DNA of 18,596 bases from Chloroflexota bacterium (GCA_016190465.1 JACPQP010000306.1:1-18596), one strand, 5' to 3'; positions 7,900 to 15,415 are shown, counted from the stretch's first letter. Numbers and translations are program-made. Notes: generated by a model from the sequence alone, not told the origin.

Positions 7900-8787
7900 T
7901 CAGAGCTTGAGGCCGGACAGCACGATCCCCTTGACGAAGAACCTTTGCCCGACGAAGAACAGCACGATGGACGGCAGCGACATCATCACCGTCACCGCCA
8001 TCAGGAGATGCTCCATCTTGGCGATCACCTCGGGAAAGTGCTGAAAGAAGCGCAACCCCACGGCGATCGTGAACATGCCCATCTTGTTGAGATAGACGAG
8101 CGGCCCGAGGAAGTCATTCCAGTGGCCCAGGAAACCCAGGATGAAGAGAGCCACCAGAGCGGGACGCGACAGCGGGACGATTATCCACCACAGAACCTGC
8201 AAGCTGTTCGCGCCGTCCAACAGGGCTGCGTCGTCGAACTCGCGAGGAATCGTCATAAAAAACTGGCGCAGGAGAAAGATGGCGAAAGCCCCTCCTCCAG
8301 CCCAGGACGGCACAACCAGCGGCAGGTAGGTGTCGACCCAGCCCAGGCGGTGGAACAGCAGATACTGGGGGATCAAGGTGACCTCAAACGGCAGCATCAT
8401 GGTTCCGAGAACGACCATGAAGAACACATCGCGGCCAGGGTAGTCGAATCGTGCGAAGGAATAGGCTACCAGCGTGGCCGTGATGATGCCCCCCGGCAGC
8501 GCGCCGAGGACCACTATCACACTGTTGAGTATCCAGCGTCCGACCGGGTGCGCAGCCCAGGCTTCCGCGTAGTTTCCCCACTGGGGCACCGCTGGAAGTA
8601 AGGATGGGGGGAAGGCGTAAGTCTCTTGCTGGGTCTTCAGCGACGTCCCGACCGTCCACAGGAACGGGTAGGCGAAGGCAATTCCGAGACCCAGCAGTAC
8701 CACATAGGTGAACACGGCAAGAGTGGCCCGCCGGTGGGTCGCCTGGGCGGCCCCGATCCGCGGCGTGGCGCTGACGGATCCCTGCAC
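7900..8787 (-). CDS. Carbohydrate ABC transporter permease (MalG/UgpE-like)
   Basis: An inner-membrane permease of the CUT1 family, 295 residues, with about six transmembrane segments. The first (VFTYVVLLGLGIAFAYPFLW) is followed by the typical TSLKT stretch. The cytoplasmic EAA loop that docks the ATPase is seen as EFDDAALLDGANSLQ followed by the IVPLSRPAL segment. The C-terminal QRFFVKGIVLSGLKL is a family hallmark. It starts at GTG (8785-8787), only 2 bases after the stop of the other permease, with GGGGTGAGAAG upstream inside that gene, so the two are translationally coupled. Confidence 0.95.
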   Translation of the reverse strand: MQGSVSATPRIGAAQATHRRATLAVFTYVVLLGLGIAFAYPFLWTVGTSLKTQQETYAFPPSLLPAVPQWGNYAEAWAAHPVGRWILNSVIVVLGALPGGIITATLVAYSFARFDYPGRDVFFMVVLGTMMLPFEVTLIPQYLLFHRLGWVDTYLPLVVPSWAGGGAFAIFLLRQFFMTIPREFDDAALLDGANSLQVLWWIIVPLSRPALVALFILGFLGHWNDFLGPLVYLNKMGMFTIAVGLRFFQHFPEVIAKMEHLLMAVTVMMSLPSIVLFFVGQRFFVKGIVLSGLKL

Positions 8788-8789
8788 GG

Positions 8790-9761
8790 CTACTTCTCAC
8801 CCCCGTAGTAGACCCAGAACCCGGCCGTCTTGAACTGCACCCAGGTCAGGAAGATGATCAGAACAGCGAGCATCCAGGCCAGTGCGGAGGCGTACCCCAT
8901 GTCAAAGTACTGGAAAGCGGTCTTGTAGATGTGCAGTGCGTAGAACCAGGTGGCGTAAGCAGGCCCACCTCCGGTGGAAACAAAGGCGGGAGTGAACACC
9001 TGGAGCGCGCCGATGATCCCCAACACCAGGTTGAAGAAGATTGTCGGGGTGATCATGGGGACAGTGACGTGGCGGAAGCGCCCCCAGGATCCAGCACCGT
9101 CGATCGAGGCAGCATCGTAGAGCTCGTCCGGCACCCCTTGCAGTCCGGCGAGAAAGATGATCATTCGACTGCCGCCAAGACTCGACCACAGGGCCAGGCC
9201 AATCAGCGCGGGAATCGCCCACTCGGGCGACCCAAACCACCGCGGACTCTGGATGCCGATTCGGGAAAGCAGCAGCGCTAATAGTCCCCAATCGGGCTGA
9301 AGCAGCCAGGTCCAGAGAACCGCGGCAGCCACGACCGGGACTAGCGATGGCAGGAAGAACAGCGTCCGGAAGAACGAAGTCCCCTTCACCTTGACGTTCA
9401 GGAACAGCGCGAGCCCCAGAGACCCCGCCACGCCCAGTGGCACGCTCACACCGGCGTAGTACAGGGTCTTCCACAGTGATGGCCAGAACTGTGGGTCAGC
9501 GGTCAACGCTTCGACGTAGTTCCCCAGGCCGGTAAAGGCCGGCGTCGACGGCACGGTGTACCTGGTGAAGCTGAGAGCGAGTGACGCCGCAGCCGGACCG
9601 GCGAACAGAGCAACAAAGCCAAGCAGCCAGGGGCTGAGGTACAGATAACCCTCGAGGATATGCCGCCTGCGAGCGGTGAATATCGCTTTCCGGGTCGCCG
9701 TCTGCCCGGACCCTATCTTCCGCGTCCCCATCGAGTCAGCTCTCGAACTGACTCCATCCAT
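8790..9761 (-). CDS. Carbohydrate ABC transporter permease (MalF/UgpA-like)
   Basis: The partner permease of the CUT1 importer, about 323 residues from the chosen start, with six predicted transmembrane segments. The EAA loop reads ELYDAASIDGAGSWGRFRHV followed by TVPMITPTIFF. The start is placed at ATG 9759-9761, which has GGAAGGG and GAGGG just upstream. An in-frame GTG at 9800 has a poorer site, and an ATG at 9731 is also possible; all give a charged cytosolic tail before the first membrane segment. It follows the binding-protein gene after about 213 bases that contain two hairpins. Confidence 0.95.
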   Translation of the reverse strand: MDGVSSRADSMGTRKIGSGQTATRKAIFTARRRHILEGYLYLSPWLLGFVALFAGPAAASLALSFTRYTVPSTPAFTGLGNYVEALTADPQFWPSLWKTLYYAGVSVPLGVAGSLGLALFLNVKVKGTSFFRTLFFLPSLVPVVAAAVLWTWLLQPDWGLLALLLSRIGIQSPRWFGSPEWAIPALIGLALWSSLGGSRMIIFLAGLQGVPDELYDAASIDGAGSWGRFRHVTVPMITPTIFFNLVLGIIGALQVFTPAFVSTGGGPAYATWFYALHIYKTAFQYFDMGYASALAWMLAVLIIFLTWVQFKTAGFWVYYGGEK

Positions 9762-9880
9762 GTCCCTCGACCCTTCCGTCCCGGGGCCGGTCGTGTTCAC
9801 GGCCAGCCCCGCCCCTTGGTTGCCTTCCCGCGGCCAGACGCTGGCCGAGGACCCGCCCGCGGACCCGGCGGCGACAAGAG

Positions 9881-9926
9881 TTCGCCAGGCTTCGCCTGTC
9901 CGCGAATCCTACGGGCGCACCGCCCG
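9881..9926. promoter_or_regulatory. Two tandem hairpins between the binding-protein and permease genes
   Basis: TTCGC (9881-9885) pairs with GCGAA (9902-9906) and, inside it, CAGGC (9886-9890) pairs with GCCTG (9894-9898) around a TTC loop. Directly beside it CGGGCG (9912-9917) pairs with CGCCCG (9921-9926) around CAC. They lie between the solute-binding protein stop and the first permease start. Hairpins at this place in sugar operons often protect the binding-protein mRNA or partly stop transcription, giving more binding protein than permease. That role is inferred; there is no T-run. Confidence 0.5.
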
Positions 9927-9974
9927 CGATCTCCCGTCGCTACGCCCAGCCGTCGTGTCCGCAATCGTGAGCCT

Positions 9975-11492
9975 TCAGTCGCCGGGCTTGTCCAGGACCC
10001 TCTGGAGGGAGGCGTTCAGCTTCTCCAGGCTTTCCTCGAAGCTACCGGAGTTGCCCAAGATGAACTCGGGGTAGCTCTGGTTCCAGGCGTCCGTGAACTC
10101 GGTGCCCCGGAAGTTGTGGATGACGACGACCGGCATCGCGTTGGCGAAGATATCTTTCCACATCCCGTTGACAAAGAGCGGGCTGGTCGTGTAGTAGGGA
10201 TCGTCGAAAACGTCGGGCCGCACCAGGCCCAGGGAGCCCGCCAGAGAAGTCAGGACGACCGCCCCGTCGCGGCTGGTTACGGACTTCAGGAACTGGAAGG
10301 CCGCCTCGGGCTGCTTGCTCTTGGCGTTGATGTTCCAGCTACCGCCGCGAACCTGGGAAGGGAACAATCCGTCGGGCCGCCTGGGCCAGGCGAGGGGCTT
10401 CGCCACCTCCCCAACCTTGGGGTTCGCCTTGTACGTGCCGAGCGCCAGCCCGACGCTCTGCACGTAGAGGCCAAACTTCCCGCCGAGAAACAGATCCACA
10501 CCGCTGCTACCCAGGACCTCGTAGGTCCCCGGCAGGGTCAAGACCTTGTCCTTGTGCGCTAGGTCCCAGATCCAGCGGAGTGCTTTGGCCGTACGGGGCT
10601 CGGTGACCGTCGATTTCTTCCCATCGGGACTCAGGAGGTCCGCGTTGAAGGCCCGCACCAGGCAGGTGAGGGTCAGGTTCTGCACATCGATGTCTATCCC
10701 GTAGCGCTCGTACTTTCCGCCGGCCGTCTTGTTCATCTTGAAAGCGGCGTCGCGGATCGTGTCGGCGAACGCCTCGGTCTTCCACGCGGGCGAGTTGTGG
10801 TCCGGCACCGTGACGCCAGCTTCTTTGACTGCCGGCAGGTTCCACCACAGCGTATCCTGGCTGGTGAAGCCCCAGCACGGAAGTCCCCAGAGCTTGCCCT
10901 CCCAGCGCTGCATATCCACGTATGCCTTGTAGAACTGGCCAAGGTCGAACTTGTCCGCCGCGATCAGGTCGTCGATCGATCGGGATATGCCTCTCTTGGC
11001 GGCGCGATAGAACTCCCAGTGGGCTGGATGGAAGTTGAAGACGTCGCCCAGCGTGCCCGCGCTGGCCATCGCGTACATTTTCCCATAGATGTCGCTGCTC
11101 CCGCCGGTCAGGGGCCGGTTCTCCCAGGCGATGTTCGGATACTTCTCCGCGAGGCTCTTATCGATCCACTCGATGTATTCCTTCTTGACGGTCACCTGGG
11201 AGTCGACGATGACCCGGACCTTGGCCGGCGCTGGCGCTGTAGCCGTCGGTGGCGGCGCCGCCGGCTTGGTCGGTGCGGGCACCGTTGTGGCAGTTGGAGC
11301 GGGCACCGGCGTGGCAGTCGGAGCTACAACCGGCGGCGCAGTTGGCTTCTCTGCCGGCTTTGGCGGCACCGGCGTGACCGTGGGCGGCACCGCCGGCGCA
11401 CATGCGGCTGCCAGTGCCCCGGTCGATGCGAGGGTTGCGATTCCCAGAAAAGCGCGACGCGAGAATCGGATTCGCGAACTGGTCACAGCCAT
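9975..11492 (-). CDS. Extracellular solute-binding lipoprotein of a sugar ABC importer
   Basis: A 505-residue family-1-type solute-binding protein that delivers substrate to the two permeases downstream. The N-terminus has a twin-arginine-like SRRAFLG signal (11-17) and a lipobox-like LAAAC with acceptor C31, so it is probably a Tat-exported lipoprotein held on the outer face of the membrane. Residues 32-90 form a Pro/Thr/Ala-rich flexible linker typical of Chloroflexota lipoproteins. The binding domain follows from about residue 92, with a Trp-rich ligand region (RWEGKLWGLPCWGF, TLWWNLP) and the GGKFGLYV and GGSWNINAKSKQPEAAFQFL segments common in this family. AGGAG lies about 4 bases before the ATG, inside a purine-rich leader. 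It is the first gene of the operon. Confidence 0.93.
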   Translation of the reverse strand: MAVTSSRIRFSRRAFLGIATLASTGALAAACAPAVPPTVTPVPPKPAEKPTAPPVVAPTATPVPAPTATTVPAPTKPAAPPPTATAPAPAKVRVIVDSQVTVKKEYIEWIDKSLAEKYPNIAWENRPLTGGSSDIYGKMYAMASAGTLGDVFNFHPAHWEFYRAAKRGISRSIDDLIAADKFDLGQFYKAYVDMQRWEGKLWGLPCWGFTSQDTLWWNLPAVKEAGVTVPDHNSPAWKTEAFADTIRDAAFKMNKTAGGKYERYGIDIDVQNLTLTCLVRAFNADLLSPDGKKSTVTEPRTAKALRWIWDLAHKDKVLTLPGTYEVLGSSGVDLFLGGKFGLYVQSVGLALGTYKANPKVGEVAKPLAWPRRPDGLFPSQVRGGSWNINAKSKQPEAAFQFLKSVTSRDGAVVLTSLAGSLGLVRPDVFDDPYYTTSPLFVNGMWKDIFANAMPVVVIHNFRGTEFTDAWNQSYPEFILGNSGSFEESLEKLNASLQRVLDKPGD

Positions 11493-11612
11493 ATCTCCTC
11501 TTCCTTTTTCCCTCTTCCTTCCGCAAGCGCACAGTCCTCAGCGGGCAACGTTCAGAGGTGCGGCCCAGAGACGGTTCCCGGCCGCGGCGGCGCTGGAACT
11601 GGTGGCACGGCA

Positions 11613-11641
11613 ATCATATTGCTGCCAGGGCCGTGAGATGA
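11613..11641 (-). promoter_or_regulatory. Possible promoter of the transport operon
   Basis: On the minus strand TATGAT (complement of 11613-11618) is a good -10 box, 121 bases upstream of the binding-protein start. The expected -35 position (complement of 11636-11641, TCATCT) is poor, so the promoter would need an activator or the call is wrong. Confidence 0.3.
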
Positions 11642-11735
11642 TAGCCGAGGACCGACCCATGGAGTCGCTTGTCTCTGGCCGGCCACCTCGAAAGGATAGT
11701 ACTCGTCAGCAAGATGGCCGACAATGCCAGACATG

Positions 11736-11772
11736 CCGCGAAAGTACCGCAAAAGTGCCGCGGCTCCGCGGC
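11736..11772. repeat. 11-bp tandem repeat and GC hairpin upstream of kinase promoter
   Basis: CCGCGAAAGTA (11736-11746) and CCGCAAAAGTG (11747-11757) are tandem copies differing at 2 of 11 positions, followed by a third CCGC. The third unit is part of a perfect hairpin GCCGCGG-CT-CCGCGGC (11757-11772). The array ends 5 bases upstream of the -35 box of the kinase gene. Tandem sites one helical turn apart suggest cooperative binding of a regulator; this is inferred. Confidence 0.5.
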
Positions 11773-11777
11773 GGTGG

Positions 11778-11806
11778 GTGACGGCGGGGGGGACCAATGC
11801 TAAACT
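11778..11806 (+). promoter_or_regulatory. Predicted sigma-70-type promoter of the histidine kinase gene
   Basis: GTGACG (11778-11783, partial match to TTGACA) and TAAACT (11801-11806) are 17 bases apart, and the -10 is preceded by TG in the extended-10 position (TGCTAAACT). This gives a transcript start near 11813 and a leader of about 75 bases that contains the short ORF at 11858. Confidence 0.5.
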
Positions 11807-11857
11807 GCACCGCAATCCAATGGCCGCCCGGCGTCCTTTGAGTAAACGGGTGATCGA

Positions 11858-11884
11858 ATGAGAATGAGCAGAGCAGGAGGGTGA
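11858..11884 (+). CDS. Possible 8-codon leader ORF
   Basis: ATG at 11858 opens a frame of eight codons (MRMSRAGG) that ends in TGA at 11882-11884. The stop lies inside the ribosome binding site of the kinase gene (AGGAGGGTGATC). The 13-base string GGGTGATCGAATG occurs at both starts (11848-11860 and 11879-11891), so the leader start has the same upstream context as the real gene. It could couple kinase translation to the leader, or be a by-product of the duplication. There is no evidence that the peptide itself acts. Confidence 0.35.
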   Translation: MRMSRAGG

Positions 11885-11888
11885 TCGA

Positions 11889-14066
11889 ATGTCTGGCGTG
11901 GATGCGGTGACCGAGAGCTACAGCAAGAGGTCAGGCCTCGACGAGCTGCGCTCGGATGCCTTTCCCTTCGTCGCCGTATCGGTGGTCGTGATCCCCTGGC
12001 TAGCAGCCCAGCCCCTCCTCCTTGTCGAGTCGGAGGCGGCTCTCGGCCTGCCCCTCGTCGCGGGCATGCTGGGGCTGGGCATCCTCACGTTGGCCAGCTA
12101 CCGGCTCCTCGCCAGGAGTATTCGGGCGGCCTCGGCGCTGCTCGTCGGCGGGCTGGTCGCGGCCACGGCGGCGCTACTGCTTATCTACCCCAGCGCGCCT
12201 GTCGCCTATGCTTTCTCTCCCATCGTGCTGATCGCTGGCCTGCTTCTCGGCCCAGGATGGGGCGTCGTAGTCGCCGCGCTGGCGAGCGGCGTCCTCCTCG
12301 CAGCGTGGACCGGCGGAGCGATCATCACATCGCTGGGAGCAGCGGAGATGGTGATGGCCTTGATCTGGACAACGGCCGTCCTTGTCTGGCAGGCCTCGCG
12401 GCCAGTCTACACCGCCCTTGATTGGGCTTACCAGAGCTATGCGCAGTCTCTGAGGAACGTACAGGAACTACGAGTGAGGCAGGGCGAGCTGAACCGGGCC
12501 CTGAAGCAACTGGACGATGCCTGCTATCGGCAGGAGCGCGCCAACATTGCCCTTGGCGAAGCCTGGCGACGAGCCAACGAGGCCGAGCACTTCAAGGCCG
12601 AGTTCGTGAGCAATATCGCCCACGAGCTACGAACGCCGCTGAATCTGATCGCCGGTTTCAGCGAGCTAATGCTTTCGTCGCCGGACAGCTATGGCAACGT
12701 GTGCTTGACGCCAGCGCACCGCGGTGACATTAACGCGATTCATCGCGCGGCCCAGCACCTGCTCGGACTGGTCGAGGGCCTATTCGACGTTACCCAGGCG
12801 CGAGTTTCGCGGCTGACGCTGGTGCGAGAGATGGTCGATCTGGGGGAATTGATCCGGGAAGTAGTTGACCTATTCCACGAGTACCTGGCAGCCAAGGGGT
12901 TAGAATGCCAAGTCGACGTTGATCCGTCGCTCCCACCGGTCAGCCTGGACCGCCTGCGCATCCGCCAGGTGCTGCTCAACTTGCTCACTAATGCGATCCG
13001 ATTCACCGATCACGGTGGCATCGCGGTAGCCGCAACGCCCGGCAACGGCAGTGTGCTCGTTCGTGTCCGCGATACCGGACGGGGGATCGCGTCCCAGGAG
13101 CTTGCCCACATTTTCGATGAATTCGAGAGTGTCGGTCCCCCGACGAAGATGGGGGGAATGGGCTTGGGTCTCCCGATCAGCAAGCAACTGGTCGAACTCC
13201 ACGGCGGGTGCATGGGGGTCGAGAGTCAACTCCGAGCCGGCACGACGTTCTGGTTCAGTGTGCCACTTGCCGACCGGTCCCGGCCAGACGCTCGCTCCCC
13301 GAGGCGTGTCACCCCCGCCTTGGTCCCACCCGAGAAGGTCATCGTGGTTGCCGACGCCGATCCCGCCATCCGGCGTGCACTCCAGCGTGGAGTGGAAGGC
13401 TACCAGGTGTGCAGCGCTAAAACGCCGACCGAAGCGTGGAGCCTCGGCCTCGATCTTCGCGCCACGGCAGTCGTGGCCAGCGTGGCAACGCCGCTACCCG
13501 ACCCGCGGCGCTTTCCGGTGCCGGTCGTCCGAATGGCGTTTCCGAGCTGCCGTCGCGTTGCCGACTTTCTCGGGGTCGCCGATTTCCTCGCTAAGCCAGT
13601 GAGTCGACAGAACCTCTTTGAGGTGATCACGCGCGCGAATCCCCGGGCGCGTCGCGTACTCGTCGGCGACGACGACGCTGAGTTCGTCAGGCTCGTGCGG
13701 CGTATGCTCGCCACTGACGGGCGCTTCGAGAGCATATCGGTGGCCTACACCGGGGAAGAGGTGCTTCGGATGGCGCACGACACCGTCCCCGACCTGATCC
13801 TCCTGGACCTGAGCTTCCCCGACGTCGACGGCACACAGGTAATCGCCGAACTGAGCGACGACGCTGTCTGTGCGACGATACCCGTGCTCGTGATCTCGGC
13901 GAGAGCCTTTGGCGAAGAGATCACGCCCTCGGGTGAGTTTACCCTCAGCCATCCCGACAATCTGGGGTGGAGTGACTCGCTGGCGATGTTGGCAGCTCTG
14001 CTGGGGACAATCCCGATGCCAAGGGCCTATTCGACAACCAGGGCCGTAGCGATTCGACGAGGGTGA
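11889..14066 (+). CDS. Membrane hybrid histidine kinase with two receiver-like domains
   Basis: A 725-residue sensor kinase. Residues 26-168 hold five or six hydrophobic membrane segments with no recognised sensor family, and 185-240 look coiled-coil. The dimerisation domain has H245 in FVSNIAHELRTPLN. The ATPase domain has the N-box NLLTNAIRF (N364, N368), DTGRGI (395-400) and GMGLGLPISKQL, so the catalytic core looks intact. A first receiver-like domain (about 483-583) keeps the acidic pair D489/D491 and K569 but has no Asp at the phospho-acceptor position (AVVASVA). A second (about 588-710) has D594/D595, phospho-acceptor D640 (LILLDLSFPD) and S670, but no Lys in the usual KP position (FTLSHPDNL). 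AGGAGGGTGATC lies upstream of the ATG. The signal is unknown; it probably acts with the overlapping regulator or on the adjacent transport operon. Confidence 0.92.
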   Translation: MSGVDAVTESYSKRSGLDELRSDAFPFVAVSVVVIPWLAAQPLLLVESEAALGLPLVAGMLGLGILTLASYRLLARSIRAASALLVGGLVAATAALLLIYPSAPVAYAFSPIVLIAGLLLGPGWGVVVAALASGVLLAAWTGGAIITSLGAAEMVMALIWTTAVLVWQASRPVYTALDWAYQSYAQSLRNVQELRVRQGELNRALKQLDDACYRQERANIALGEAWRRANEAEHFKAEFVSNIAHELRTPLNLIAGFSELMLSSPDSYGNVCLTPAHRGDINAIHRAAQHLLGLVEGLFDVTQARVSRLTLVREMVDLGELIREVVDLFHEYLAAKGLECQVDVDPSLPPVSLDRLRIRQVLLNLLTNAIRFTDHGGIAVAATPGNGSVLVRVRDTGRGIASQELAHIFDEFESVGPPTKMGGMGLGLPISKQLVELHGGCMGVESQLRAGTTFWFSVPLADRSRPDARSPRRVTPALVPPEKVIVVADADPAIRRALQRGVEGYQVCSAKTPTEAWSLGLDLRATAVVASVATPLPDPRRFPVPVVRMAFPSCRRVADFLGVADFLAKPVSRQNLFEVITRANPRARRVLVGDDDAEFVRLVRRMLATDGRFESISVAYTGEEVLRMAHDTVPDLILLDLSFPDVDGTQVIAELSDDAVCATIPVLVISARAFGEEITPSGEFTLSHPDNLGWSDSLAMLAALLGTIPMPRAYSTTRAVAIRRG

Positions 14067-15246
14067 GCGGATCGACTGGCTTTGCCAGATACCCGTCCGC
14101 GCCGAGGGAGCTAGCCAGGCCGGGCTGCCTCAGGACCGAGCAGACCACGATGGGGATGTGCGCGGTACAGCGCGACTGTTTTAGACGTGGCAGCAGTGTC
14201 CAGCCATCTACCCCGGCCATGACGATGTCCAGCAGGATGACGTGGGGCTGAAGCTGCATAGCGCGGACGAGCGCCTGATCGACACTACCAGCACCGACGA
14301 CCTCGCAGTTCTGACCGTCGAGGCAACGGGCCACGAACGCGACAAAGTCATCGTGGTTGTCGACCACGAGGACCCGGTACGGCGCCCCCAGCGGCAACTG
14401 CAATCGCAGGCAGAACGACCGGAAGTCGCTTTCGTCGGCCAGCCTGCCGCCGAGCGCCGTGGCAAAATGCTCGTAGGCGGCTGATTTGGCCGCCCGGATA
14501 CCGCGGCGGGGACCAGCGATCGTCAACCTGACACCATCCCCAGTCACCGCCGCCGCCACCCGGACTGTTCCTGATGCCCCCTCGACCACGTCGGACAACA
14601 GGTCCAGTAGCAGCAACCGGAGGATAGACCGGTCGCCTCGCGGGGTCGGGAGGCTGTCTGGTAGCTCGACCACCAGTGTGGCTCCCGCCCGGTCGCACAG
14701 CGGGCATAACAACGCCTGTATTTCAGCCAGGAGCACCGCGAGATCAAGTGGCTCGGCGATCGAATGAGCGCGCAGATCATCAAGCTCTCGGCGGGTCAGC
14801 GCCAGGCGCTCCTGGTCCCCCGGACCGGCGGGCCTGGGCTCGCCTGGTGGAAGCTCATCGAGCCGCCAGTGGCGCCAGAGTAGCGAAGCCAGAGCCTCGA
14901 GCCCACGATTGTGCTCCCGGTAATACTGGGTGCGGCTCAGCCCGAAGTCCTTCAACACATCCTCGACCTGCCGTCCCTCGATGTAGCGCGCCTCCAAGAG
15001 ATGGAAGCTACGCCACGCCCGTGAATCGGCCGGCGTGCCGGGCATGGGACGCAGGCTGTCGATGGCCTCACGCAATCCTCGATTCAGCTCCCGCCCGCGG
15101 CCCCGAGTGCTGCCGCGCCGAGCGTCGCCGACGAACCGGGCCAGCCAGTGCGTCTCGAGGTGAGGAATGTCGTAGAGATGGCACAGTGCACCGTGAAGCT
15201 CTTCCGTGAACTGCGCCAGGCTCGCGGGGGTGCCAGTCCTATCCAC
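13945..15246 (-). CDS. Regulator with N-terminal HTH, degenerate kinase ATPase domain and C-terminal receiver
   Basis: 433 residues. An HTH-like segment lies at about 85-115 (EARYIEGRQVEDVLKDFGLS then RTQYYREHNRGLEAL), resembling sigma-type or GerE-like helices. The middle (about 165-288) aligns by eye with a histidine-kinase ATPase domain, but the N-box reads DLLSDVVE instead of NLLxNA and the G1 box reads IAGPRRGI instead of DTGxGI. No H-box precedes it, so it is probably inactive. The C-terminal receiver (291-404) is complete: D296, D299, phospho-acceptor D340 (VILLDIVMAGVDG), S370 and K389 (YLAKPVD). A 29-residue Ser/Pro-rich tail follows. The start is GTG (15244-15246) with AAGG about 7 bases upstream. 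Its last 122 bases overlap antisense with the kinase gene. DNA binding is likely but the target is unknown. Confidence 0.85.
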   Translation of the reverse strand: MDRTGTPASLAQFTEELHGALCHLYDIPHLETHWLARFVGDARRGSTRGRGRELNRGLREAIDSLRPMPGTPADSRAWRSFHLLEARYIEGRQVEDVLKDFGLSRTQYYREHNRGLEALASLLWRHWRLDELPPGEPRPAGPGDQERLALTRRELDDLRAHSIAEPLDLAVLLAEIQALLCPLCDRAGATLVVELPDSLPTPRGDRSILRLLLLDLLSDVVEGASGTVRVAAAVTGDGVRLTIAGPRRGIRAAKSAAYEHFATALGGRLADESDFRSFCLRLQLPLGAPYRVLVVDNHDDFVAFVARCLDGQNCEVVGAGSVDQALVRAMQLQPHVILLDIVMAGVDGWTLLPRLKQSRCTAHIPIVVCSVLRQPGLASSLGADGYLAKPVDPLTLVESLRPWLSNRPLASGLSPAELPTSPASHSTPDCRDG

Positions 15247-15306
15247 TGTTAACCTTGGTCTCCTGCGTCAGCCCGACTTCATTCGCCAGTCCGGGTCTGA
15301 GCCCGG

Positions 15307-15320
15307 CGGTGACGTCACCG
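15307..15320. promoter_or_regulatory. Perfect 14-bp palindrome, possible operator
   Basis: CGGTGACGTCACCG reads the same on both strands. It lies 61-74 bases upstream of the minus-strand HTH/receiver gene, a natural place for an autoregulatory operator. The binding protein is unknown; the neighbouring HTH regulator is one candidate. Confidence 0.5.
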
Positions 15321-15415
15321 GCACGCCCGACGATTCCCACGCCGCTGGGCGGTCGCCGCCCCTTAAGTAGGTATCAGGAAGTTTTTGATTGTTTTGGGGA
15401 CACCCCAACGCGCCA

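Larger units (their letters stand above)
11493..11888. other. Divergent intergenic region (396 bases)
   Basis: This non-coding stretch separates the minus-strand transport operon from the plus-strand kinase gene. Its left end is a purine-rich leader for the binding-protein mRNA (read on the minus strand). Its right half holds an 11-bp tandem repeat, a GC hairpin, a plausible kinase promoter and a short leader ORF, listed separately. The middle (about 11530-11700) shows only a possible minus-strand -10 box. No credible gene is seen here. Confidence 0.7.

Noticed and set aside
15307..15320. TGACGTCA core read as a eukaryotic CRE-type site
   Set aside because: The surrounding sequence is plainly bacterial; only a bacterial operator role is considered.
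15394..15408. TTGGGG-ACA-CCCCAA hairpin as a terminator
   Set aside because: The T-rich stretch precedes rather than follows the hairpin on the plus strand, and on the minus strand the following bases are A-rich, so it fits neither direction.
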